This document shows positions 1-11,100 of a stretch of 64,000 nucleotides of DNA, one piece after another. The position numbers and the translations under genes are program-made. Below the pieces are notes generated by a model. The model was not told where the DNA came from. It worked only from the letters and a program-made list of their open reading frames with translations, and did no database searches. Origin of the DNA: Engraulis encrasicolus (Eukaryota; Chordata; Actinopteri; Clupeiformes; Engraulidae); NCBI RefSeq assembly GCF_034702125.1, contig NC_085874.1, positions 555,001-619,000 on the forward strand, written 5' to 3'. How positions within the stretch are numbered: position 1 is the stretch's first letter; each line of letters begins with the position of its first letter.

Positions 1-234
1 TACAAAGGCAATGTGCAGTAGCTACATATTTGGTCAAAATTGACTTAAGACTGAAAACGGTCTTCATTATGCCTCCTTTATCTTGTAACACATCCTTATG
101 GTCCAAATGTGTCCAGTTTTAGAGATATTGACATGCCAAATCCACAGTAACTACAATATCCAACCTAATTCCAAGGTTTTTCAGGGCATTTCTCAGTTTC
201 AGTGTTGGCATAGTTACTGCACTTTGTAGTGCAG
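1..234. repeat. MITE copy, left end cut by the window
   Basis: Begins with an inverted-terminal-repeat-like TACAAAGG...TGCAGTAGCTAC and ends with TAGTTACTGCACTTTGTAG followed by TGCAG. The interior (ACATATTTGGTCAAAA, TCAGTTTCAGTGTTGGC) matches the copy at 39863-40102, so this is a dispersed non-autonomous DNA element of about 240 bp. Confidence 0.75.
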
Positions 235-247
235 AGTGGATCTCCAA

Positions 248-630
248 CTAGTCTTAAAATGAGACTGGTCCTAAAGCCCACCTACGCAACGTGGCTTAGC
301 AGCCAGCTACTCAAACTGGTCTCTAAACTCTTTTGCAGTTGCCCAGATAAACATCACAAGCATCTGCCCCACTGATCTTAAACCCACTTGTCTTAAAACT
401 TGTTTATGGGGCCTAATGGCGCTAAGCTTAAGCCTCATCGATGTGTCTAAAATATCATCTATGGGGTCAGTAGTTTGTCCACTGGTCTTAAACCTACTCT
501 ATATGGTTGGTAAACTGGTCTTAAAAAACATGCATGGGGCCCACTGGTCTTAAACCTCATCAATGGTACCAAGTAGTTGGTCCAATGGTCTTAAACCTCA
601 TCAGTAGTCGCCTGCTGGTCTTAATGGGCC
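248..630. repeat. Irregular minisatellite built on ACTGGTCTTAAACC
   Basis: About ten degenerate copies of the 14-base motif at roughly 248, 265, 314, 371, 387, 481, 511, 543, 581 and 614, with spacing varying from about 15 to 95 bases. It directly abuts the MITE copy at the window start. Confidence 0.6.
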
Positions 631-634
631 CATA

Positions 635-1679
635 AAAACGCACTGTGTTTACGATGGGGGAGCTGTGACGTGACTTCGGGACTCTATGCTGGTAGCACAG
701 GGTGGACTCCCCTGGATACCCCTGTGGCAAAATGCCCCTCTCTGCTGTCAAACGACCGCAAGAAGCAGAACTGTCCTTCATTCGAAATGGATAGCAATGG
801 CCCGCTCAGATCAGGATTACTCAGTGCAGGGTACCACCCATGAAGGCCAACTAGAGTAACGCGAATTACAGAAGAGCCTTTCACCGTGTTACAAGTTGAC
901 GAACCACTGACACATTATTTTCAGGTTGACAGCAGAGCTACTTTGTGTTAAGCATCCCTGTACAGGGTTTAACCGAGCATTTTATAGTTAAGGCCGCAAC
1001 TTGGACAGCAAACAGGTCCCACCTTGTATAGGTCCACGGAAATGACGTGTTTTCTATGTAATTTCTAAAGGTCTTTTACAAAACATTGTAGAAGCCATTA
1101 TATTTCATATATTGTATTTTTGTATATATATTTATAATATATATTTTGAGAGATCTTATGTCAAGTGAAGTTGCACAATATGCGCTTTCCAATCATGATG
1201 GTCATATTCCATACCAGCTTAACCCCCAACACATCTCGACTAATCATTTTTCTATCAGACACACTGCTGTAGGTTCTGGAAAGTGACACAAAAGACAAAG
1301 TATTGTTACAGGAACAGGATGAAGGGTAGGTTATATGAGGCCTGTAATCTGAAGAAGAGCGGAGCGGAAGTGAGGGGGAGGGGTGCAGATATTAAGAGTG
1401 CAGAGGAATAAGGGGGGAGGAGGCCTGGCTGATATCAAGGGCATGGGGCAAGAAGGGAAGGGCACGGCAGAGGCTGAGCCAGCTGACTCACTTCCGTGCA
1501 TTATTTGGGGCTGTTTGTCTTAGCTGGTGTTTGTCAGGCCCTGGGGAGGGGGAGGAGGAAGGCCACAGGGTGCATGAGGGGGTGGTGGATAGAAGGTGTG
1601 TGGTAAGGGCGCCGTCCAGTTTGGCTCTTACTAAGCCAAGTGCATGGAGAAGGAAGCGACGAAGAGGTGGGGAGGGAGG

Positions 1680-1680
<1 letters not shown>
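635..1680. other. Non-coding stretch without recognised features
   Basis: AT-rich in 1080-1150, otherwise unremarkable; G-rich from about 1360. No credible exon seen. Confidence 0.5.
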
Positions 1681-2500
<820 letters not shown>

Positions 2501-2726
2501 TCACAGTCTTGATTGCTTTGTTTTGCTCTGTCCTTCACTTTCTTGCCATCACTCACTCTCCAGTGAAAAGAAAGGCAGAGAGAGAGAGAGAGAGAAAGAG
2601 AGTGAGAAATAAATGGGGCGGAGGGTTGGGGCAGAGAGAGACACAGACACATGTATACAGAGACAGTCTGATTATGAGACTACATGACTAACCTCCTGGC
2701 CTCATTTAATGCAAAGTTACTTTCAT

Positions 2727-2730
<4 letters not shown>

Positions 2731-2763
<33 letters not shown>

Positions 2764-2985
2764 TTTACGTACAAGTGCACGCGTGAGTGTGTGTGTGTAG
2801 TGTAGTGTATAATTGCATGCGTGTATGCATGATGTGTGTGTGTGTGTGTGTATGTGTGTGTGTGTGTGTATGTGTCTGTGTCTGTGTCTGTGTCTGTGTC
2901 TGTGTCTGTGTATGTGTGTGTATGCGTGTGCATGCATGCGTGTGTGTATGCGTGTGCATGCATGCGTGTGTGCATGTCCTGAGGC
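2731..2985. repeat. Compound (GT)n / (TCTGTG)n / (TGCATGCG)n microsatellite
   Basis: (GT)n at 2731-2762, then an interrupted TG array containing a run of hexamer TCTGTG at about 2875-2910 and alternating GTGTGCATGCATGCG further right. Confidence 0.95.
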
Positions 2986-3975
2986 AGGGCAGCTGGGGTT
3001 TAGCGGAGACGAGGGAAGGGGAGAGACACATTGGCAGGCAGGGCTCTCTACTCGGGTCGACCCAATCAGGGCTCCCCTCAGCAACACAAAGACCAGGGGA
3101 TAAAGGGGGAGCGGAGGGCCTGCCAGCTCTAGAGAAAGGCCTCGTTAACCAATGCTGTGCAATGATCACCACACACACACACAAGAGATGGACTGGGCCC
3201 ACACGGACTTGAATCAGTGAGCAGGGTTCGCAAACAAACAAAGAGAGAGAAAGGGAGAGAGAGATGGAGAGAGGGAGAGATGGAGAGAGAGCGCAACTGA
3301 TGTCTGTGTAAAGGGTGTTTGCGTGCACCAATAGAGCTCTGTATTTGCAAACAACTGTGAGTAGCAGGCAATCACCCACTTACACAAACACCCACAAACA
3401 CAAAAAATCGTGCACACACACGAGCAAGCGCACGCGCACACACACAACCCTTGTATATCTAAATCCATGTACATACATTTTGGTAAATACATTTGGCATT
3501 TGATGCATGTGAAAGCAACTAGCTTTTGCATGGTATTCTGGGATAGGTGTTTGTTTGTCATATTGTTGGCACCAAATGCAACCAAAATATTGGGGATTAT
3601 AGCGATTTCATGTTGAACACTGTTGTAAAAAGCTGTTTACCTTTTAACAAACTCCAGCCACGTACTATTGAAGTGGTCAAAATCCTGAGACCGAGTCTGC
3701 AGTGTCCATCCTCTTCAACCTCATGAGCCAGACGTGTTAGCGAGCCGGTTTAGCCGCCCAGTACACCGTCACTGTCACCTACCCAGCCAGAGGGAAGAAA
3801 ATCCAATACTAAATTTAGACAGGAAATGGACATTTATCATCTAAAAAAACATGTTTGTGCAAATTTGCTAAAACTAAACATTGATAAGTTGATTGGATAG
3901 GTTTCACCACACTCGAAATCAGAAACACTTCTATAAGGAGACTGGTGTACAATACTGGCCAACACTGGGAGATTC

Positions 3976-3978
<3 letters not shown>
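2986..3978. other. Non-coding stretch with short GA and CA patches
   Basis: GA-rich at about 3240-3292, CA patches near 3170, 3410 and 3440. No supported exon. Confidence 0.5.

Positions 3979-4038
<60 letters not shown>
3979..4038. repeat. (GA)n microsatellite
   Basis: About 30 uninterrupted GA units. Confidence 0.97.
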
Positions 4039-4042
<4 letters not shown>

Positions 4043-4574
4043 AATGTACTGTGCCATGAGAAGAATGAGAATCCATTTAACTAAACCGACTGGAACCCTT
4101 TCCCGGGTTTTCCTAACGTCTTTTTCAGACTGTTATAAAAAAGAACAAAAAAAGAAAACACTCAAAGAAATGGATTTCCCTCATCATTCCTCTACCTCAT
4201 TCTTGCTCCCTACAGCACATACTCAGACAGCCAGGCTAAGTAATACTTAACCGAGAGCACTTAATGCATCAATTGACTTTAAATTGCCCTAAATGTATTT
4301 GCTTCCCCCGGCCGATAACGGCCATTTGTAAAAAACTGCAGTACAGCACACTATCACCACCATGCTTCCCACGGCAGGGGCAGACGTATTCTACTTGATC
4401 TGCAGACCGCAGCTTAATTGTAAACTTTCCACTTATGCAAAAACATTGGCCGCCATCATCAAACCGACATCCCTGGAAAGAGGTGAAGGTGGGGGGGCAT
4501 GCTGAATGCATTTGCTTGGCGGACATGTATTTTTCTTCTTCTACCCCTTCCTCATCACCCTTCTACCATTGCAG

Positions 4575-4638
4575 TGCTTTCTGACATCGAGTGTTCCTTT
4601 GCAAGCCACTTCACAAGACTTGACCCACACAATGGAAG
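4575..4638 (+). other. Exon-like segment A (unconfirmed)
   Basis: A 64-base segment preceded by a pyrimidine-rich TTCTACCATTGCAG acceptor and followed by a GGTGAGAAAG donor. Two of its three frames are open, one giving LSDIECSFASHFTRLDPHNG. No family is recognised. It joins in phase to segment B at 7352-7394 in two frames, which is suggestive but not proof. Confidence 0.2.
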
Positions 4639-4649
4639 GTGAGAAAGGT

Positions 4650-5000
4650 CTGGAAAGCTGAGAGAGGGAGAGGAGAGGAGAGAAGAGGAGAAGTTAAGAG
4701 AGAGGAGAGGAGAGGAGAGGAGAGGAGAGGGACAGAGAAAGGGGAAGAAAAGGAAGGAAATAGAGAACAGGGAAGAAGACAACTTGACTCACAAAATGGA
4801 TCGTGGAGATGCTGAGAAAAGGATAGCAAAAGAGAGTTGAGGAGGAGAGGAGAGCAAAAGGGAAATGAAAGGAAAGGACAGGAAATGAAGGAGAAAGAGA
4901 AAAGAGAAGAAGGGGGAAATGGGAGAGAGAGCGAAAGGAAAATGATATGTGGAAAGGAAATACTAAGAGGGTATAGAGAAAGGAGAGGAGCGGAGAGGGA
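4650..5000. repeat. Purine-rich tract (GAGAGG/GGAAA)
   Basis: About 350 bases that are overwhelmingly A and G on the plus strand, including a perfect run of GAGAG pentamers near 4700-4730. Confidence 0.9.
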
Positions 5001-5169
5001 GTTATTGGGCTGATGAAACTTTTGAGGGCATCAAAACGTAACTTTGCTGTTGTTGCTACCGCTGCCTGGCAACCCAATCAGTGGCCTTGAGAGATGGGGC
5101 TGTGCGTGTGCATGTACGTGTGCGTCTGAGTTTTGGGTGGCCTCCAAGCTTAGTATTATACTGGTGCTC

Positions 5170-5585
5170 CTTTTCCGCCCTCACTTTCTCTCCCCATCTC
5201 TCTGTCCTCCTTTCAATCCCCCTCCCTCTCCCTCTCCCTTTTGCTGGCTCTCTCCCACTCCTCTCTCTGGCTCTCTCTATCTGTCTCTCTCTGGATTTCT
5301 ATCTCTCCCTCCTCCTCCACTTTCTTCCTCCTTTCCTGTCTCTCTCTCTCTCTCTCTTTCTCCTGTCTGTTCTCTGGTTTTCGTCTGCGTAATGGTCGCT
5401 TCACAAAAAAGGCCTTCTCGGAGACACACAGATGTAGCTCTGGGGAGATACACAGCAAAGAGAGCAAAAGGAGTACATGTCCTACGTCTCCTCTAACCCA
5501 CTCGTTCACTTTTCCTTTCTTTCCCTCCCCTTCACTCGATCTCTCGTTCTCCCTCGTCCTGGTATTCTCTCCCTCCCCCAGTCTC
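5170..5585. repeat. Pyrimidine-rich tract (CTCTC/CCTT)
   Basis: About 400 bases that are mainly C and T on the plus strand, interrupted by about 100 bases of mixed sequence at 5385-5490. Opposite strand bias to the tract just upstream. Confidence 0.88.
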
Positions 5586-5820
5586 TGTACTGGAACGAAT
5601 ACAGCTTGTGTTTGCATATTTTTTCAATTTTGTCCCTTATTGAATTGGGGTACACTGGCGGTAGCTGCAGTGGTGATGGTGGTAGGGGGAGCGGTCAAGT
5701 CCCTGGAAGTCATTTAGAGTAGAGATGCAGAGAAAGAGCCGGGCGGATCCTGGAGGACAGGCAAGCAGACAGGAAGGCAGGCTGGGCCATTCATCCACCT
5801 TGCTCTAGATAAGTGATTCT

Positions 5821-6200
5821 TAGGGATGCACCGCTACCGATATTGGTATCGGTATCGGCAACCGATACTGCTCATTATACTCGTACTCGTCAAGCACTTG
5901 CCGATACCAGGAGCGATACTGCTATTACACAAAACAATGCAAAATCTTGTCACGTTCTGTGGACTTGAAAGCAGCATGGAAAAAAGTGCTGCCTCATACA
6001 TTTACAAACGTTTAAATCTACATGGAAATGGACAATAAAAATATCACAGGTGGAAAAAAACAAGGCCATGCATTTATTTTCATTGTATGTTGGTGGTAAA
6101 AGGTATCGGTATCGGTACTCAGTATCGGCAAGTACACACATTAATGTACTCGTAAGTTACTTGTATCGGTTTTCAAAAAAGTGGTATCGGTGCATGCCTA
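5821..6200. mobile_element. hAT-type MITE, TAGGGATGCACCG family
   Basis: 380 bp element with TAGGGATGCACCG at the left and CGGTGCATGCCTA at the right, and many internal GGTATCGGTATCGG motifs. It is flanked by a perfect 8-bp duplication GTGATTCT (5813-5820 and 6201-6208). Non-autonomous, with no transposase. Confidence 0.9.
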
Positions 6201-6414
6201 GTGATTCTGAAACTGTGGACCGGGGTTTGAAATTGTTCCACGTGTGCCTTGAAATCATCTTCTAAAAATCTAAATAAAATTTGTGTGCGTGTTACGGTTG
6301 ACTTTTTAGTTGAGTTGTATTGTTTATTGTTGGGTCAGAGCTGGGCCCCGATCATTTGTGAACATTTCAAGTGGAGCCCCAAGCCGGAATAGGTTGTGAA
6401 GCCCTGCTCTATAT

Positions 6415-6620
6415 CAGTGGTTCTCAACCTATTTTGAATAAACACCCCCTGGACCTCATCATAAGCCTCACAACGGCCCCTTGACCTCATCATAAGCATG
6501 CCAACACCTCCTTAGTTTTAAAAGATAAAATAGACTAATGCCCCCCTTCAATGGCTTAACCCCCCCCCCCCCCAAAAAAAGAACAAAACGGGGCTGTAGT
6601 GCCCCCGTTGAGAAACACTA
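6415..6620. mobile_element. hAT-type MITE, CAGTGGTTCTCAACC family
   Basis: 206 bp with ends CAGTGGTTCTCAACC and CGTTGAGAAACACTA. Flanks CTCTATAT and CTCTGGAT match at 6 of 8 positions, consistent with an aged target duplication. Contains a C10/A7 run near 6560. Confidence 0.7.
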
Positions 6621-6628
6621 CTCTGGAT

Positions 6629-7351
6629 GAAGCCATCAGGTGAACTCCTGTCCTGACAGCATCTGGCTTGGTGAGGGTGGAGAGTGAGGGTGGGGGATGA
6701 GGGGGTTGCGGGGTCCAGACGTTTCATATGACAACACATCAGCAACAAAGAGTTCAAGCTCACCTACTCCAAATGGACACCAGAAGTCGAGGAATATGAT
6801 ACAGTGGTTATTGATACTGATACTAATGACCAAGCCTGCAAGTTTGTGTTTGGGTGTGTGTCTATAGTAAAACAAAAAGTCCAATTCATTAGAGACATCC
6901 ATCATTTTCCATGACTTTTCCAAAACCTTTTATCAAATTTCCATGATGAAGATAAATTATTTACTCTCAATGTGACCGACAAAAGCTGATGTCAGCATTG
7001 AAACATTGAACATTTTGGTGCTGACTGACTGAAGAAACCAAATAAGATGGTCCGTGGCAATATTGTGTAGACAATTGATAAACATTAGATAAAATGTCCA
7101 TAACTTTTCCAAAACCTCTGGAGAAATGATCATTTCCCATAACTTTCCAAGGGCCTGGAAACTTTTCCAGGCTTTTCATGACTTTAGGAACCCTGTAGAG
7201 AGGCCGAAATGCTGCTGTATTGTGACATAAATGTGTCCAAAAGTGTCCAAAAACACGTTTCCTGATAGCACGTTTAACTTTAAAAGTCCCTCAAATTAGT
7301 TAAGTCTTATTACAGAATTCATGAAATAACTGTCTTCTTCTCACCTTACAG
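6629..7351. other. Non-coding stretch, nothing recognised
   Basis: Includes repeated phrases such as TCCATGACTTTTCCAAAACC near 6908 and a close variant near 7098, plus a third partial near 7130, so it is probably a degraded repeat. No exon evidence. Confidence 0.4.
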
Positions 7352-7394
7352 GTCTGAAAAAGAATCGCCACCTTATCTACACCAAGATATTCCG
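7352..7394 (+). other. Exon-like segment B (unconfirmed)
   Basis: A 43-base segment after TTCTTCTCACCTTACAG. The downstream GTAACA donor coincides with GGTAACACTTTATTTTAGG, a sequence that commonly begins interspersed repeats in fish, so the 3' boundary is doubtful. Possible peptide SEKESPPYLHQDIP or LKKNRHLIYTKIF. Confidence 0.18.
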
Positions 7395-7521
7395 GTAACA
7401 CTTTATTTTAGGGATACATCTATTAGCACTAATACATACAATGTCCCTGTATACATAAACCACATAAAAAATCAGTTCCCAGACTTAGATCTAGAGCTGA
7501 AAAGCCTACAATACAGACTAT

Positions 7522-7524
<3 letters not shown>

Positions 7525-7591
<67 letters not shown>
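7525..7591. repeat. (CA)n microsatellite
   Basis: About 33 uninterrupted units. Confidence 0.97.
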
Positions 7592-7593
<2 letters not shown>

Positions 7594-7816
7594 AATGTCA
7601 CCCTACTACACATGCTGAAACATGCTTGAAGACGGAGGGGCACATTGACAGGATGAATGGATAGCGTCTCTCTGCTGCCTTCCTCCTTTGCTGCTTTTTG
7701 AACTAGACTTGCCCTCCTCAGGGTCACCCTCCTCTAATTTAACATCTGAGAGAGACAGGAGGCAAAAAGCAAAAGATTGAGGTGTGGAGGAAAGGACAGA
7801 GAAAAACTGACTTGAC

Positions 7817-8260
7817 ATTTAAAATCCCTTTATTGAACCATTGCATGGTCTATACGTCCACAAAAATGGTCCACACATCCACCAAAGTAAACCCCCGGCC
7901 ACCCACCCTACCCGATTAAAATCAACCCATAACCAATGGAAAACCAGCCCGCCACCAGTACTGACTGACCATACCCCCTTGTCCACGCACCACTTCTTTG
8001 CAAACGTATCAGTATTCCCTGTGACCTGATAGTAAGCGTACTCAACCATAATTCTAGACTAAACTAGTGCTTTAAACATTTTTACCTGATCCCCCACATT
8101 CCTAGCATCGCGCACCATCCTACGTACTTCCGCCAAGAGACTTGGCTCCGCACTACGTCTGGCACCTGTTTTCTGTGGATTGATGTTGCCAGTGTTCTGA
8201 CAAACGGTCCTACATTTTAATTTTATGCTACGGTAGGATGTTCTGTCAGACATGTCTGTT
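7817..8260 (-). other. Possible retro-copied 3' end (unidentified)
   Basis: On the minus strand a short open stretch (RRMVRDARNVGDQVKMFKAL) near 8060-8150 ends in a stop. It is followed by about 230 bases and an AATAAA at 7829-7834. This resembles a coding 3' end plus UTR of a retroelement or processed transcript, but no family is recognised and no poly(A) tail is visible. Confidence 0.25.
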
Positions 8261-8830
8261 AAACGGTCCTACAATGCCAGACAGACGTCAGACATCAGTT
8301 CAACAACTTATCCTAATTGTTCTGAAAATGTCCTTCTCTTTTCCTGCAATCGCGTCAGATCAAGCAACCTCCAGACCATGAATATGAAATGAAATGGTAC
8401 AATTATGGGATGGTCAGGACCAGGCTACCACATTCTCCTCCTCTTCCAGCTTGTTGCATTTCCAGATGGACAACTTTGCTTGACCGATCAAAACGTTTGC
8501 AGAGAAGAAGTGAAGATGAAGAAAATGGAAAAGAGGAGAAAGAGAAGGATCAAAGGAATGGAGGAATAGCAGAGAAATATAGAGGGATGGATGTAAGAGG
8601 AGATAATCCAAAGAAAAGAGAAAAGAAGGAGAGGAAAGAAGAACAAGAACTACATGAATAGCCCAGGGCTGAGACATTTGTTTTTCCCCCCGCTGCTTGC
8701 GGTTGAAAACTTGTGGGTGAAGGGCCCCTGTCGGTGATGAATGATCTTCACCTTGACATATTGAAGCCAACATGGCTGACCCTGTGAATGACTCTTGTAG
8801 AGTGGTCATAAAGCAGCCTGCAGTGAAGGG

Positions 8831-8831
<1 letters not shown>
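8261..8831. other. Non-coding stretch with purine-rich patch
   Basis: GA/AAG-rich from about 8500 to 8655. No exon evidence. Confidence 0.5.
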
Positions 8832-8926
<95 letters not shown>

Positions 8927-8970
8927 CTAGGGTTGTGGGGTTGGAGGAGGATGATGGTGGTTGTGGTGAT

Positions 8971-9018
<48 letters not shown>
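8832..9018. repeat. Two (GT)n microsatellites
   Basis: Arrays at 8832-8922 and 8973-9018, separated by a G-rich 50-base spacer. Confidence 0.97.
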
Positions 9019-9021
<3 letters not shown>

Positions 9022-9305
9022 GACCTTGTGTATATTTTCAACTACAGCAAATACAATTGCAGTAGCGCGCACGCACACAAGAGAGAAATGCGAGGGCCTG
9101 CGTTGGTGTAGTAGAGTAGCCTAGTTTTGGGGCCAGTGGTGTAGCGTTCCAGAGTCCATATGTGTGCCATTAGTCAGGATCACTCACTGGTCACTGGCGA
9201 CAGGACCCGATGAAGCTTCCACAGGAGTCCAGGCCTCTCACCGGTCAACGCTAATGAGCACCGCACTAATGGCTACAACACAGAATGTATGTGTTGTTTG
9301 GGCTG

Positions 9306-9544
<239 letters not shown>

Positions 9545-9779
9545 AATCAGACAGTTCTGTGGGGTGAATATGAATCGTAGTCAGTCTGAACATACAGAGG
9601 TGGAATGTGTGAGTGCTCTCAAGGTCTTGAAAAACACTTGAAGACAGAAATGCCAATTTGTTGTGATGTTGGAAAGAAAAAGTCCTTCAACAAGGCATTC
9701 AAAACAGTTCCCCCTAGTGACTGCGCCCAGCATTTGCACTGGTCTAGTTCAGTCCTGCACCACATCATTAACGGCCTGA

Positions 9780-9992
9780 CCAAGAGAGAGCAGAAAAAGA
9801 CGAGGAAGAGGAGTTGAAAGAGGAGATGAACAAGCAGGTTTATCCTCATAGAGATAGGGGCATGCCGCATAAATTGAGGTGGAAGAGAGGGAGGAAGATG
9901 AGTGGAAAAGAAAAGAGGAGAAGGAGGAAGAAGGGATGAGGGAGAGAAGAAGGAGAAGGAGAGAGAGGAGAGAAGAGGAGAAAAGCAAGGAG
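9780..9992. repeat. Purine-rich tract
   Basis: A/G-rich sequence with GAGGA and AGAAGG motifs, densest at 9875-9992. Confidence 0.85.
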
Positions 9993-10127
9993 ACCCGGAA
10001 TTATTGGCCCAATCCAAGTTGTCTCCGGTCGGGACAGCGGCAAGCATCTAAATCACGGCAGGGGAGCCCCTGAATTCCTCCCGCTCTAGAGGCCAACTCA
10101 AGCTCTTCCTGTCTGCCTGCGACAGCG

Positions 10128-10130
<3 letters not shown>

Positions 10131-10192
<62 letters not shown>
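10131..10192. repeat. (GA)n microsatellite
   Basis: About 31 units. Confidence 0.97.
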
Positions 10193-10845
<653 letters not shown>

Positions 10846-10967
10846 CTACGGCATACATGTTTGTGTGTAGAGGTTGAAAAGTAGAGGTGTGTGGGTGTAT
10901 GAGAGGGAGAGTTTGTTTGAGTAAAGCTAGGGTCACTAGGGGAGTGAGAAAGCAAGTGAGCAAGTGC

Positions 10968-10969
<2 letters not shown>

Positions 10970-11031
<62 letters not shown>

Positions 11032-11100
11032 CACAGACAAGACAGACAGACATAGACATAGACATAGACACATAGACACACAGAGACAGAAACAGACAGA
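10970..11100. repeat. (AAAG)n and (CATAGA)n microsatellites
   Basis: About 15 AAAG tetramers at 10970-11030, then GACA/CATAGA hexamers to about 11100. Confidence 0.95.

Noticed and set aside
5044..5717. Overlapping frames in the pyrimidine-rich tract
   Set aside because: Ser/Leu/Pro-rich translations of CT-rich DNA, open in several frames at once because TCT/CTC lacks stops.
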